DNA of 64,000 nucleotides from Abiotrophia defectiva ATCC 49176 (GTDB lineage Bacteria > Bacillota > Bacilli > Lactobacillales > Aerococcaceae). Shown in pieces: positions 39,373 through 49,147 of this stretch. The stretch spans positions 186,001 through 250,000 of the forward strand of contig NZ_CP146287.1 in NCBI RefSeq assembly GCF_037041345.1, written 5' to 3'. Position 1 is the stretch's first letter. Each line of letters begins with the position of its first letter. The notes under the pieces are model-generated. The model saw only the letters and a list, made by a program, of their open reading frames with translations, was not told the DNA's origin and ran no database searches. Both the position numbers and the translations under genes were made by a program.

Positions 39373-40257
39373 ATGAGTCAGTATCAGTTTCGTAAAGAGG
39401 ATATTATTATTCTAGACGACCAGCAACTGCAACGGTATCAGGCAGAATTGCTTAAGATCGGTAAGGATGTGGCAGAGGCTTTTGAGAATTACGGGATTGA
39501 GTATTCCTTAAGTGGAGGGAGTATTCTAGGTGCTATCCGACATCAGGGTTTCATCCCTTGGGATGACGATATCGACCTGAACATTCCACGAGCAAGCTAT
39601 GACAAGTTGCTTGACGTTTTTGATCAAGCTCTGGGAGACAAGTACTACTTACAGACTCCAACTATGCACCCTGAGTTAGGCTTGCTTGTAACGCAAATCC
39701 GGAAAAAGCATACTGTAGCGCGGCGAAAATATGATTGGAATTCAGAAGACTGTGGAATTTCGATAGATCTCTATATCATAGAAAATACCTTTAATAATCC
39801 CGTCTTACGTTTTATTCAAAAATACATGAGTTTGGCACTATCTTTTGCCTTATCATCTATCAGAGAAATTCAAATGCAGGAATTGCCTAAGGAAATTTTC
39901 GAATTAGAAGGCCGGCCACTTAATTACTCGGGACTTAAGCTAGCTGTGGGGCGTTTCTTCAAGCTCATTCCGAATCAATATTGGATAAAATGGGCTACTA
40001 AAGTTAATGCCTGGTGTCGAAATGACAAGAGTAAGTATGTAGCCATCCCAACAGGACGCAAACATTTTACTGGGGAAATTTATCTACGCGAAAACATGTG
40101 TGTGTTTAAAGATCAAGCTTTTGAAGATACGAGCTTCAAGGTGCCAATTTGGGCAGAGGCTTATCTGCGCCTTTTTTATGGCGAAAATTACTTGGAACTA
40201 CCCCCGGTTAATCAGAGAGAAAAGCATTTATTCTTAGAATTAAAATATCACGATTAA
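39373..40257 (+). CDS. LicD/fukutin-family phosphotransferase
   Basis: 294 residues. GGSILGAIRHQGFIPWDDD near 50-70 is the LicD signature with the metal-binding DDD. LicD proteins transfer phosphocholine or polyol phosphate from CDP-linked donors to glycans; the eukaryotic fukutin/FKRP relatives transfer ribitol 5-phosphate. The next gene encodes an IspD-type cytidylyltransferase, so a CDP-polyol donor is more likely than CDP-choline, for which no licABC genes are present here. Confidence 0.9.
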   Translation: MSQYQFRKEDIIILDDQQLQRYQAELLKIGKDVAEAFENYGIEYSLSGGSILGAIRHQGFIPWDDDIDLNIPRASYDKLLDVFDQALGDKYYLQTPTMHPELGLLVTQIRKKHTVARRKYDWNSEDCGISIDLYIIENTFNNPVLRFIQKYMSLALSFALSSIREIQMQELPKEIFELEGRPLNYSGLKLAVGRFFKLIPNQYWIKWATKVNAWCRNDKSKYVAIPTGRKHFTGEIYLRENMCVFKDQAFEDTSFKVPIWAEAYLRLFYGENYLELPPVNQREKHLFLELKYHD

Positions 40258-40269
40258 AGGAGTAAAGTG

Positions 40270-40992
40270 ATGAATATCGCCTTATTAACGGCCTCTGGTG
40301 TAGGGAGCCGTATCAAGCAAGATATACCTAAGCAATTTATTCATGTAGATAACAAGCCAATCATCATTCATACACTAGAGAAATTCCAATATCATCCTGA
40401 GATTGATGAGATTTGTGTGGTCATCCTTAAAGGTTGGGAGGAGATGCTACGCTCCTATGCTCGTCAGTTTAATATTACAAAGCTCAAGTACATAGTCAAC
40501 GGAGGAGCTTCTGGGCAGTTATCAATCTACAATGGATTGAATGAGATTAAAAAGCAACGTCCGAATCAAGCAGTTACTGTAGTAATTCATGACGGTAACC
40601 GTCCGCTTGTAAGTAATGAGATAATAAGCGATGCGCTAGTAACCTATAAAGAATATGGTAATGCCGTTGCTGCTATTCCATGTACAGAAGTTGTTTTTGT
40701 TCTCGAATCAGTAGAGGGAACACAGTCTACTGAATCTCTTAACCGGGATGTTTTAAGACGGACACAGACACCACATGTCTATGACTTAGATGCTATTTTG
40801 GATTTACACAATCAAGCCTTAGAGAAAGGGATTTCTGAGGTGGCGGCTTCTTGTCAACTCATGCAATTGTTTGGGAATCCGACTTATTTTTCATTAGGGT
40901 CTGAGAAAAACTTAAAGATTACTACCCTGGAGGATTTAGAGATTTTCAAAGCCTTACTTAAGTCAAAAGCCGATGACTGGCTGAAAGGATAA
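40270..40992 (+). CDS. IspD/TarI-like cytidylyltransferase
   Basis: 240 residues. N-terminal nucleotide-binding motif ASGVGSRIKQDIPKQF and later HDGNRPLVSN and RRTQTPHVY match IspD/TarI. The organism uses the mevalonate route (complete operon at 13.5-17.8 kb), so an MEP-pathway role is unlikely; activation of ribitol-, glycerol- or another polyol-phosphate to its CDP form is inferred. AAAGGAG favours the ATG at 40270 over the adjacent GTG at 40267. Confidence 0.88.
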   Translation: MNIALLTASGVGSRIKQDIPKQFIHVDNKPIIIHTLEKFQYHPEIDEICVVILKGWEEMLRSYARQFNITKLKYIVNGGASGQLSIYNGLNEIKKQRPNQAVTVVIHDGNRPLVSNEIISDALVTYKEYGNAVAAIPCTEVVFVLESVEGTQSTESLNRDVLRRTQTPHVYDLDAILDLHNQALEKGISEVAASCQLMQLFGNPTYFSLGSEKNLKITTLEDLEIFKALLKSKADDWLKG

Positions 40993-40995
40993 CCC

Positions 40996-42048
40996 ATGAT
41001 TTTATTGGATAATATATCTTATCGCGAAGATTTAGCTCTGACATTAAAAGGAATTGCTAATCTAGAGCTACTTAAGAGCAAGACGCTATTAATTACAGGG
41101 GCAAGTGGTTTGATTGCTTCTGCCCTAGTAGATCATCTTCTCTATTTAAATGAGCAGGATGATTTTGGCATGACTCTTTATTTGGCTGGGCGACATGAAG
41201 CCACGCTTAAGCGACGATTTGGCCATTATTTAGATCATTCTATGGTTAATTTCGTCTCATATGATGCTACTCAAACACTAGGTTTTCATGAACCGGTAGA
41301 TTATATTATTCACGCTGCTAGTAATGCTAATCCTAGACTCTATGTAGAAGCTCCTGTTGATACCATGTTGGCTAACTTTGAGGGCATGCACCAACTCTTA
41401 GAATTTGCGAGAGAAGTAGGAACCAAGCGTCTTCTCTATGTCTCATCGAGTGAGGTATACGGTCAAGTAAAAGGAAATCGAGCGATTGCTGAGGATGACT
41501 ATGGTTTTGTGGATTTACTGAATGTGCGTTCTTCCTATGCCTCTTCTAAGCGTGCGACAGAAACTTTGTGTATTTCTTACGGACAGCAATATGGGTTAGA
41601 AATAAACATTGTTCGCCCTGGCTATATATACGGTCCGAGTGCGCGACCTAATGATGCTCGTATCTCGTCATCTTTCATCTTTGAAGCTTTGAAAGGAAAG
41701 GATATTGTGATGAAGAGCGATGGAAGTCAACTACGGTCTTATTGCCATGCCTTGGATTGTTCCGCTGCTATGTTGACAGTGCTTATAAATGGTCACGCCA
41801 ATGAAGCTTATAATATTGCGCATAGTGATGCTAATTTGTCTATTAGGGAATTTACAAGCTTAATTACTCAAAAGACGGGTGTTGAGTTAGTATTTGAGTT
41901 ACCTAATAACCTTGATTGTAAAGTAGCTAACCCTATGCAGAATTCGACTTTAGACGGTCAGAAACTAATGGATTTAGGTTGGAGATGTCTTTTAAGTCCG
42001 CAAGTTGGCCTAGAACATACCATTAACCAATTGAAGGAGCTATATTGA
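40996..42048 (+). CDS. NAD-dependent epimerase/dehydratase (extended SDR)
   Basis: 350 residues. Rossmann motif ITGASGLIASALV near 30, HAASNANPRLY, SSSEVYGQ and the catalytic YASSKRATE, then RPGYIYGPSARPND. It is a sugar-nucleotide SDR by family. Because it lies directly behind the IspD-like gene, 3 bases after it, it may act on the CDP-linked or free precursor of the LicD donor; this is inference. Its TGA overlaps the start of the next gene (TGATG). Confidence 0.87.
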   Translation: MILLDNISYREDLALTLKGIANLELLKSKTLLITGASGLIASALVDHLLYLNEQDDFGMTLYLAGRHEATLKRRFGHYLDHSMVNFVSYDATQTLGFHEPVDYIIHAASNANPRLYVEAPVDTMLANFEGMHQLLEFAREVGTKRLLYVSSSEVYGQVKGNRAIAEDDYGFVDLLNVRSSYASSKRATETLCISYGQQYGLEINIVRPGYIYGPSARPNDARISSSFIFEALKGKDIVMKSDGSQLRSYCHALDCSAAMLTVLINGHANEAYNIAHSDANLSIREFTSLITQKTGVELVFELPNNLDCKVANPMQNSTLDGQKLMDLGWRCLLSPQVGLEHTINQLKELY

Positions 42049-43034
42049 TGGCAATCGCTAATCCGACTATTCTTATCATGATGACAACTTATAACGGGGA
42101 AGAATTTTTGATTCAGCAGATAGAGAGTATTTGCCAACAAAGTTATAGTAATTGGCAATTAGTGGTAAGAGATGATGGTTCAAGTGATCAAACTTTAGCT
42201 ATTCTTAATGCCTATGCAGAAAAAGATGCTCGTATTCAAGTTGTTCAGAACCAGACCGACTATCATGGCGCGTATCCTAATTTTTGGGGGCTAGTAGCTT
42301 ATTGCAAGCAACTCAAGGCTTATGATTATTATATGTTTGCTGACCAAGACGATGTGTGGGATAAAGATAAGTTAGAAGTTTATATGGACTTTTGTTCAGA
42401 CAAGGGATTAAACGAACCGCTGCTTGTTTATGGGGATATGAGAATTATTGATGGTGATGGACAGGTAACATCTAACAGTCTTGAGGCTAATTTAGGCATT
42501 GCCTATACTAATGCTATCTCAACCTTCTTCGCTCATAAGGTACATGGATGCAATAGCTTCTTCAATCGTTGCTTATTTGAATTGGCTCTGCCCTTGTCAC
42601 CGGAAGAGCCAGAAGCTAAATATGTATCACACGATAATTACTATACGAAGTTTGCTGCTCTATTAGGTCAAGTTTACTACCTACCGAGACCAATGATGAG
42701 TTATCGACGTTATGGAACAAATGTAACGAGCCAACATGCTTATGATTTTAAGCTTAAGAGAATTTTAAAGCGATTGACTGCCTTAGAAGAGTTGGCGAAA
42801 GATCATGCTTTAACCTATCGTCAAACGAGAGCAACATTAGAACGCATGAAACTTCTGCCTTTAGCTGATGGACAAATGAAATTACTAAAGACTGTAGAGA
42901 CTATCCTTGATAGGGGAGGTATCTATGCAATCAAGCAGATTAGCAAGCACCATATCGATTGGGGCAAGAGAGTGAAAAACGTAAGTAGAAGTCTAGTCTT
43001 GTGTTTGGGAATGTACAAAAAGTACATGACTTAA
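42048..43034 (+). CDS. family 2 glycosyltransferase (rhamnosyltransferase-like)
   Basis: 328 residues. ILIMMTTYNGEEFLIQQIESI, VVRDDGSSDQT and YMFADQDDVWD near residue 100, followed by a C-terminal helical tail. The ADQDDVW form is typical of capsular rhamnosyl- and galactofuranosyltransferases. Start ATG 42048 overlaps the preceding stop and has AAGGAG upstream. Linkage unknown. Confidence 0.88.
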   Translation: MAIANPTILIMMTTYNGEEFLIQQIESICQQSYSNWQLVVRDDGSSDQTLAILNAYAEKDARIQVVQNQTDYHGAYPNFWGLVAYCKQLKAYDYYMFADQDDVWDKDKLEVYMDFCSDKGLNEPLLVYGDMRIIDGDGQVTSNSLEANLGIAYTNAISTFFAHKVHGCNSFFNRCLFELALPLSPEEPEAKYVSHDNYYTKFAALLGQVYYLPRPMMSYRRYGTNVTSQHAYDFKLKRILKRLTALEELAKDHALTYRQTRATLERMKLLPLADGQMKLLKTVETILDRGGIYAIKQISKHHIDWGKRVKNVSRSLVLCLGMYKKYMT

Positions 43035-43045
43035 GGAGTGATGAA

Positions 43046-43891
43046 ATGATATCAGTTGCGATGACAACCTATAACGGTGCACGTTATATTAAGGAACAAC
43101 TTGATTCCATATTGAACCAGAGTGTACCTGTGGATGAGATTGTGATTATGGATGATTGCTCTACTGACGAGACGGTTGAAATTATTAAGTCTTATCAAGA
43201 TAGACGTATTAACTTAACAGTAAATTCTACTAATCAAGGTTATATTCGGAATTTTTATCAAGCAATAATGGCTTGCAAGGGAGATTATATTTTCCTTGCC
43301 GATCAAGATGACCGTTGGCACTTCAACAAAGTAGAAAAAATGCTTGGGTATATGCAAGAAAACCGGGCATTGGCTCTCTGTTCAGATTTCAAGCTCATAG
43401 ATGCCGATGGAATGCCTTTATCCGAAGAAGGGAACTATGTTAGAAATCGATTTTTCACTAAAATTAAAGGGAATAAGGATGTACTAATACCCGTAGATTT
43501 TGATTACTTAGTGTTAGGTAATATTCTTCAGGGGGCAACTTATTGCATCACCAAAGAAGTGCAACAAATATATGGCCAAATTAAAGATTTTGGTGTCTAT
43601 CATGATCATCAGCTTCTTCTAATTGCTGCTAAGTTAGGACGCTTATTTTTTGTTAATATCCCACTGATTGAATATCGTATCCATGGAGAGAACACTATTG
43701 GATTTGCCAAAAAAGGGGACTGGAGAGTACTGCGTAAATTGAAGTTTCCTCAGTTGAAACCAGCGATGGTGCAATTTTTAGATAAATTGCATAAGATTTC
43801 CCCCCTGAGTCACTATCTGTGGATTAAAGTGTTGATGTATCTTAGAGTACCTTCATTTATGAACATAATTAGAACAATAAAACCATGGTAA
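43046..43891 (+). CDS. family 2 glycosyltransferase
   Basis: 281 residues with VAMTTYNGARYIKEQLDSIL, IMDDCSTDETVEI and IFLADQDDRW. It is related to the preceding transferase, suggesting duplication within the locus. AAGGAG at 43033-43038 lies 7 bases before the ATG at 43046; the in-frame ATG at 43001 lies inside the upstream gene and has no ribosome site. Confidence 0.88.
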   Translation: MISVAMTTYNGARYIKEQLDSILNQSVPVDEIVIMDDCSTDETVEIIKSYQDRRINLTVNSTNQGYIRNFYQAIMACKGDYIFLADQDDRWHFNKVEKMLGYMQENRALALCSDFKLIDADGMPLSEEGNYVRNRFFTKIKGNKDVLIPVDFDYLVLGNILQGATYCITKEVQQIYGQIKDFGVYHDHQLLLIAAKLGRLFFVNIPLIEYRIHGENTIGFAKKGDWRVLRKLKFPQLKPAMVQFLDKLHKISPLSHYLWIKVLMYLRVPSFMNIIRTIKPW

Positions 43892-43905
43892 AGGAAGTAA
43901 GTAAG

Positions 43906-45891
43906 ATGAAGCTAGTGTCGATTATCGTACCTGTTTATAATCAGGAACACTATTTACATAGGTCGTTGTCTAGCATCTTAGCACAAACCTACCAAGAGAT
44001 TGAAGTGGTTGTCGTCAACGATGGCTCGACAGATACTAGTTTAGCAATTATTGAGCAATACAGTGCTAAAGATTCCCGCCTTAAAGTCGTTAGCCAAGAA
44101 AACAGAGGGTTGGCAGGTGCAATTATAACAGGGATTCGTCATGCTAGTGGAGATTTCATTGCTTTTGTAGATCCAGATGATTTTATTGGTAGACACTACA
44201 TTGAGAATTTTTTACATATCATGTCAGATGAAGATGATATGGTAGCGATGGGTTTTTATTTTGACCAATCAGGCAAGCATAGTCCTTATTACTTAGAAAA
44301 AACTTTTACTTGGAAAGCAAGCGATCTACGGGAATTCGTAATGGATGTCGAGAAAACTAAAATCTCAAATCGAATTTTCGTTTCTCGCTGGAATAAACTT
44401 TATAAGGCTAGCTTAGTCAAGAAAATTCTTGGGAGATTAGAATCTTGTCAAGATGTCTCTCTAGGTGAAGATACTTTATTTAATACCTTAGTACTTAGCG
44501 AATTAAAACAATGTCGTACCGAAGCAACTCCAAATGCTTATTACTATAACATTAGCAATAGTAATTCAATGATGAAAATTGATGTTGCGGATAAAGTTGG
44601 ACGTATTGAGTTAGCACAAATGCACTTGTCACGATTGAATGATGAGTTAAATGTGTTAGAAAAAAATCAAATAACAGGACTGTCCTTCTTGTTGATAGAG
44701 GGTGTGATGCAGTCGCTTTATGGTGGGAAAATGAGCATTATGAAATCTGCTCATAAGAAATTAGTCCATCAACTGAACTATCGCTCAGTTCTTAAAGAAG
44801 TGAGCCAACAGGCGCGTTCATTTAAGACTAAGGCAAGATTAGCAGTTAGAAGCTATTTGCCAGGAATAGACTGGAGTCTGCGTAGAGTATATCAAGTTGC
44901 TAAGAAAGTGGCAAAAGTGTTATTGCTCTATGGAGTTAAAGAGCCGTTGGTTTTCTTTAAGGATGGGCGCACTAAGGGCTTTGCCAAAAGTTGGGAATTG
45001 CTTAAACACCGTCAAAAAAGACACAGTGCTTATCGAGATTTAAAACGCCTAACACCTATTATTGAGAAACGACTAGATCAAATCATGTCAGAGTATGATG
45101 AAGCTGGGACTACCTATCATCAACTAGGGCTAATACAAGAGGATGAACGTAATGTTTTTGTTTTGTGGTGGGATGGCTTTGATAAAGCGCCGCCTGTAGT
45201 TAAGCAGTGCATGGCTTCCATTGAGAAACACTATCAAGGCTATAATGTCATCAAGATTGACCACTCCAACTTCATGGTTTATACCCAACTAGATCAAGAA
45301 ATATTAGAGGGTTTTGAAACAGGTAAAATATCTATTCAGACTTTTTCAGACGTTTTACGCTTTAATCTACTGAAGCTCCATGGAGGAATTTGGATGGATG
45401 CTACGCTATTTTTTGCTAAACCATTAGATATGATGAGTTACTTAGAACAACAATCATTTGTGAGTGTTGAATTTTCTTCAAGCCGATCATTCTATGAGTA
45501 TAAAGGGCAACAGTGCACGTGGTCGGGTTTCCTGGTTGCATCACGTCGGCATGGTAAACTTGTTACGGTAATGGATTATATATTCGAGTCATACTACAAG
45601 AAATATCATACTTACGACTTATATTTCTTCATCGATTTAGCCTACATGTATTGTAAGTTAAACCATGTGGACGATGATGTCTTAAATCAATCTATCCGTA
45701 GCCCACATAGCATGTTTCTACTCATGACAATGGCTAACCGCATAAACCACAAGATGATTATTGATGAGTTATCGGAGATACCACAGAAGCTTGCATGGTT
45801 CTATAGGGCAAAGGAGCAGAAAGAAAAAACGGTTATGCAGGACTTGTTAGATGGAAAACTATTAGAAATGGGGGAGTGTAATGACTGGTAA
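43906..45891 (+). CDS. two-domain glycosyltransferase (GT2 fused to capsular GT32-like)
   Basis: 661 residues. The N-terminal half (1-~300) is a GT2 domain: SIIVPVYNQEHYLHRSL, VVNDGSTDTSL, AFVDPDDF. The C-terminal half (about 370-660) is a Caps_synth/Gly_transf_sug domain with VLWWDGFDKAPP, SDVLRFNLLKLHGGIWMDA. Each half is normally a separate protein of about 300 residues. AAAGGAAG before the ATG at 43906 fixes the start. It may add two sugars in succession. Confidence 0.87.
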   Translation: MKLVSIIVPVYNQEHYLHRSLSSILAQTYQEIEVVVVNDGSTDTSLAIIEQYSAKDSRLKVVSQENRGLAGAIITGIRHASGDFIAFVDPDDFIGRHYIENFLHIMSDEDDMVAMGFYFDQSGKHSPYYLEKTFTWKASDLREFVMDVEKTKISNRIFVSRWNKLYKASLVKKILGRLESCQDVSLGEDTLFNTLVLSELKQCRTEATPNAYYYNISNSNSMMKIDVADKVGRIELAQMHLSRLNDELNVLEKNQITGLSFLLIEGVMQSLYGGKMSIMKSAHKKLVHQLNYRSVLKEVSQQARSFKTKARLAVRSYLPGIDWSLRRVYQVAKKVAKVLLLYGVKEPLVFFKDGRTKGFAKSWELLKHRQKRHSAYRDLKRLTPIIEKRLDQIMSEYDEAGTTYHQLGLIQEDERNVFVLWWDGFDKAPPVVKQCMASIEKHYQGYNVIKIDHSNFMVYTQLDQEILEGFETGKISIQTFSDVLRFNLLKLHGGIWMDATLFFAKPLDMMSYLEQQSFVSVEFSSSRSFYEYKGQQCTWSGFLVASRRHGKLVTVMDYIFESYYKKYHTYDLYFFIDLAYMYCKLNHVDDDVLNQSIRSPHSMFLLMTMANRINHKMIIDELSEIPQKLAWFYRAKEQKEKTVMQDLLDGKLLEMGECNDW

Positions 45892-47059
45892 ATTAAGAAT
45901 TCGCTATAGTAGCATCTATTGTTTTATACTCCTAACGCCATTAGTTCGACCAGCTTTCTTTGGTATTGTTCCTTGGCTCAACAGATTTTATAATTTCGCC
46001 CTTTGGGGTGTCGGACTATTTTGTATAGGAACCTTATTCTTTAATCGTCGACTACCAAAAGCCAGTTATTTGCTAGGGATGTCCTTGTGGACAGTGGCAG
46101 TAACTATAGTGAGGAATGGGCAGGTAGGATTGGCCTTTCGGGATAGTTTGCCTCTTATTTCTTTAATCGCAATTTTCGAACTATTTAAGGAAGACATATG
46201 GGGGCTTATAAAGAGCGCATATTACTACCTTGAATTTTACCTCTATCTTAACTTAGTTAGTGTTATTTTACGTCCAGATGGGTTGTTCAGTCGATACAAT
46301 GAAGCCTACGGCTATACTCAAGAATATTTATTGAGTTCCAAAAACTTCTTTGTTTTCTGGATGGTGCCTGCTTTGTTGTTAGGTCTTTTGCTCAAAAATC
46401 ATGGGTATTTCAAGTGGCGTTATGTATTCTTTTCTACAGCTATGCTGATGAATCAAGTTTTCTGGGGATCATCAACCGGATTGGTAGCTGTCGTTATTTT
46501 CTTAGTGATGGCTAATTTCCCATTCAAACAAGTTTTTTTCAACCCCATCTATCTCATGCTAACTAATATTGGGCTTTCTTTAGCTGCCTTTTTTGGGGCG
46601 CGTATTGCTCCTTTAGCATTTGTTGTTGAGAATGTGCTAGGAAAGAACCTGACTTTCACTAACCGTAATCGAATATGGGAGAATGCGTTCTTAGCTATCA
46701 ACCGGCATAAATTTTTGGGGCATGGCTTCATGCCTGCAGAACGTATCGCCTATATTTTAGGTGATTTTGGTGGTGGGTTTACCTGGCTAGGAGCAACTCA
46801 TGCTCACAACCATTTCTTGCAAGTCGCTTTCCAATCAGGGCTAATTGGTTTAGGTTGTTTTATGATTCATATCATGCAAATTATAAAAACCATTTACAAA
46901 AATATCGGTAAAAAGGCCTTCCAAATCTGTAGTATTGGCCTCTTTGTCTATACCTTGGTGGGGTTAACGGAATACTTCTCATTTGTAATGATACATCTGT
47001 GCATATTGGTTCCCCTATATCTCGATACAAACCGGTTAGAAGGGGATGCCAATGAGTAA
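45881..47059 (+). CDS. Wzy-type O-antigen polymerase/ligase membrane protein
   Basis: 392 residues with about ten hydrophobic helices and a large external loop in the second half containing LTFTNRNRIWENAF and THAHNHFLQVAFQSG, the motif of the Wzy_C (O-antigen ligase/polymerase) family. It polymerises the repeat units on the outer face of the membrane. It overlaps the preceding gene by 11 bases. Polymerases diverge greatly; identification rests on topology and the HNHFLQ motif. Confidence 0.85.
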   Translation: MTGKLRIRYSSIYCFILLTPLVRPAFFGIVPWLNRFYNFALWGVGLFCIGTLFFNRRLPKASYLLGMSLWTVAVTIVRNGQVGLAFRDSLPLISLIAIFELFKEDIWGLIKSAYYYLEFYLYLNLVSVILRPDGLFSRYNEAYGYTQEYLLSSKNFFVFWMVPALLLGLLLKNHGYFKWRYVFFSTAMLMNQVFWGSSTGLVAVVIFLVMANFPFKQVFFNPIYLMLTNIGLSLAAFFGARIAPLAFVVENVLGKNLTFTNRNRIWENAFLAINRHKFLGHGFMPAERIAYILGDFGGGFTWLGATHAHNHFLQVAFQSGLIGLGCFMIHIMQIIKTIYKNIGKKAFQICSIGLFVYTLVGLTEYFSFVMIHLCILVPLYLDTNRLEGDANE

Positions 47060-48491
47060 GAAAAATACAAGTTTGGTGAATGGGGCTCTCTGGAATCTAC
47101 TTGAACGCCTTGGGACTCAGACAATCTTAGTCATCTTCACGATTATTTTAGCTAGACTGGTTGCACCGTCAGATTATGGGACGATTTCGTTAGTGACAAT
47201 CTTCATCGCGTTAATTAATGTTCTAGTAGATGGTGGTTTTAGTGCGGCTATTATTCAGAAAGATAATCTAGATAATCGTGACTACTCGACAGTCTTTTAT
47301 TTTAATCTAATCTTCTCTTTTCTGATAATGCTAGCAGTGATGTTTATAGCGCCTGCGATTGCTGATTTCTATGGTGTTCCGCTACTTATTCCAATTATGC
47401 GGGTACTAGCTTTTAAAATTCCGTTAGTTGCAATAAGTGCGGTCCAACAGGCGATTGTCATGAGAGAATTGCAGTTTTCGAAGTTTTTCATTACTTCTAC
47501 TGGGGCAACCTTTATATCAGGTGTTGTAAGTATTATTTTAGCTTATCTTGGTTTTGGTGTTTGGGCATTGGTAGCACAAGATTTCTTAGTTACCACTTGT
47601 AGTATTATCATAATGTTCGCTCTTACTCGGTGGAAGCCAATGCTATATTTTTCCATAGCTAGACTAAAGAACTTATATGATTATGGTTGGAAGCTTTTGG
47701 TGCAATCATTATTAAATACTCTATTTGCCAATGTTAGATCACTTTTAATTGCTAAATTTTATTCTCCAGAAGATTTAGCTTATTATACTAAAGGTAACCA
47801 GTATCCTAATTTGATTGTGACGAATGTCGATACGGCCATCTCGCGTGCATTGTTCCCAGTTATGTCTCGGGCACAATCTAGTATTATGATGGTGAGAAGC
47901 TATGCCCAAAAGGCGATGCAAGTATCTTCCTTTATTCTTTCCCCTTTGCTAGTGGGACTCATTGTCATGGCGAAACCTTTTACTGTGGTGTTACTTACAG
48001 AAAAATGGTTAGATATGATTCCATATCTCCAGATTATTTGTGTTACATTGCTTTTTAGGGCGCCTCAAACGGCTTTGTTACAATCTATTAAATCAGTTGG
48101 GCGGTCTGACATTATACTAAAAATGGATGTGCCACTGCGAATTTTAGGGTTAATACTACTCTTTAGTGTCATAAATTGGGGGGTAATCTACATTGCCCTA
48201 TCTGAGGTTGTATTGGAAATAACCGTTTTTAGTGCTTACATGTATTTTGCTAAGGAACACATTGGGATTCGATACAGAGAGGTTTTTGCCTCATTCTTAA
48301 ATAATGTTGGCATAGCAATTATTATGGGAGTGGCTGTCTATCTTGTTGGGGCAATGGGATCTGAGACGCTTTTGACATATGCCATCCAAATATTGATAGG
48401 CGCATGTATCTACTTAGGTTTGGCCTACCTAACTCGTAACCCAAGCATCGTTCTACTAGGGAGCCTTATTCAATCAAAGAGGAAGGGATAA
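47052..48491 (+). CDS. Wzx-type polysaccharide flippase (MOP/PST family)
   Basis: 479 residues, about 12-14 transmembrane helices. N-terminal GALWNLLERLGTQTI and ARLVAPSDYGTISLV are typical of the PST/Wzx branch. It flips lipid-linked repeats to the outer face for Wzy. ATG at 47052 (AGTAAG next) is favoured over 47046 because of AAGGGG at 47040-47045. It overlaps the wzy-like gene by 8 bases. Confidence 0.9.
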   Translation: MSKKNTSLVNGALWNLLERLGTQTILVIFTIILARLVAPSDYGTISLVTIFIALINVLVDGGFSAAIIQKDNLDNRDYSTVFYFNLIFSFLIMLAVMFIAPAIADFYGVPLLIPIMRVLAFKIPLVAISAVQQAIVMRELQFSKFFITSTGATFISGVVSIILAYLGFGVWALVAQDFLVTTCSIIIMFALTRWKPMLYFSIARLKNLYDYGWKLLVQSLLNTLFANVRSLLIAKFYSPEDLAYYTKGNQYPNLIVTNVDTAISRALFPVMSRAQSSIMMVRSYAQKAMQVSSFILSPLLVGLIVMAKPFTVVLLTEKWLDMIPYLQIICVTLLFRAPQTALLQSIKSVGRSDIILKMDVPLRILGLILLFSVINWGVIYIALSEVVLEITVFSAYMYFAKEHIGIRYREVFASFLNNVGIAIIMGVAVYLVGAMGSETLLTYAIQILIGACIYLGLAYLTRNPSIVLLGSLIQSKRKG

Positions 48492-48492
48492 T

Positions 48493-49137
48493 ATGGTTAA
48501 GAAAAGCTTCTATTTGTTAAAAAAATGGCTAAGCTTTGCTAAATTTAAGCGAATGTGGCGTCGTAACAATGCTCATAATGAGACCAAAGTGATTAATCAA
48601 TCCTTCCAAATATCCAGGGTAAGTGTAGGAAAACGTACTTATGGTGAGCTCGACATCATTTCCTGGGGGCAACCTGGTGAAGAACTTAAAATTGGAAATT
48701 ACGTTTCTATTGCTCCAGGTGTAAAGTTCTTGCTAGGAGGTAATCATTTCTATCAAGGTTTGACAACTTATCCTTTTAAGGTCAAGACGGGCTTAGTAAA
48801 TAATGAAGCTATTAGTAAAGGTCCTATTTTTGTTGGCGACGACGTATGGATTGGCATGGAAGCTTTAATTATGTCTGGAGTAACGATAGGCCAGGGAGCG
48901 ATTGTTGCTGCTCGGAGCGTTGTTACCAAGGATGTGCCAGCCTATGCTATCGTGGCAGGAAATCCTGCTCAAGTAATCAAATATCGGTTTTCTCAATCAG
49001 TAATTGAGAAGCTGCAAAGATTTGACTGGGCGTCAATCTCTGAAAAAGATATAAAGGAAAACTTGGCGCTTCTTTATACACCAATTGATGAAAATAATAT
49101 TGATGAGATATTGTCTAGTCTGAATCATAACATCTAG
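48493..49137 (+). CDS. hexapeptide-repeat acyltransferase (CatB/xenobiotic type)
   Basis: 214 residues. Left-handed beta-helix repeats: [17 protein letters not shown], then [19 protein letters not shown] and [18 protein letters not shown], with [11 protein letters not shown] at the end. Such enzymes O- or N-acetylate sugars of surface polysaccharides using acetyl-CoA. It begins 2 bases after the flippase stop. Confidence 0.9.
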   Translation: MVKKSFYLLKKWLSFAKFKRMWRRNNAHNETKVINQSFQISRVSVGKRTYGELDIISWGQPGEELKIGNYVSIAPGVKFLLGGNHFYQGLTTYPFKVKTGLVNNEAISKGPIFVGDDVWIGMEALIMSGVTIGQGAIVAARSVVTKDVPAYAIVAGNPAQVIKYRFSQSVIEKLQRFDWASISEKDIKENLALLYTPIDENNIDEILSSLNHNI

Positions 49138-49147
49138 GAGGACTCAA

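Noticed and set aside
40270-40992. IspD of the MEP isoprenoid pathway
   Set aside because: A complete mevalonate operon is present at 13.5-17.8 kb and the gene sits between LicD and an SDR inside a polysaccharide locus, so a CDP-polyol role is favoured.
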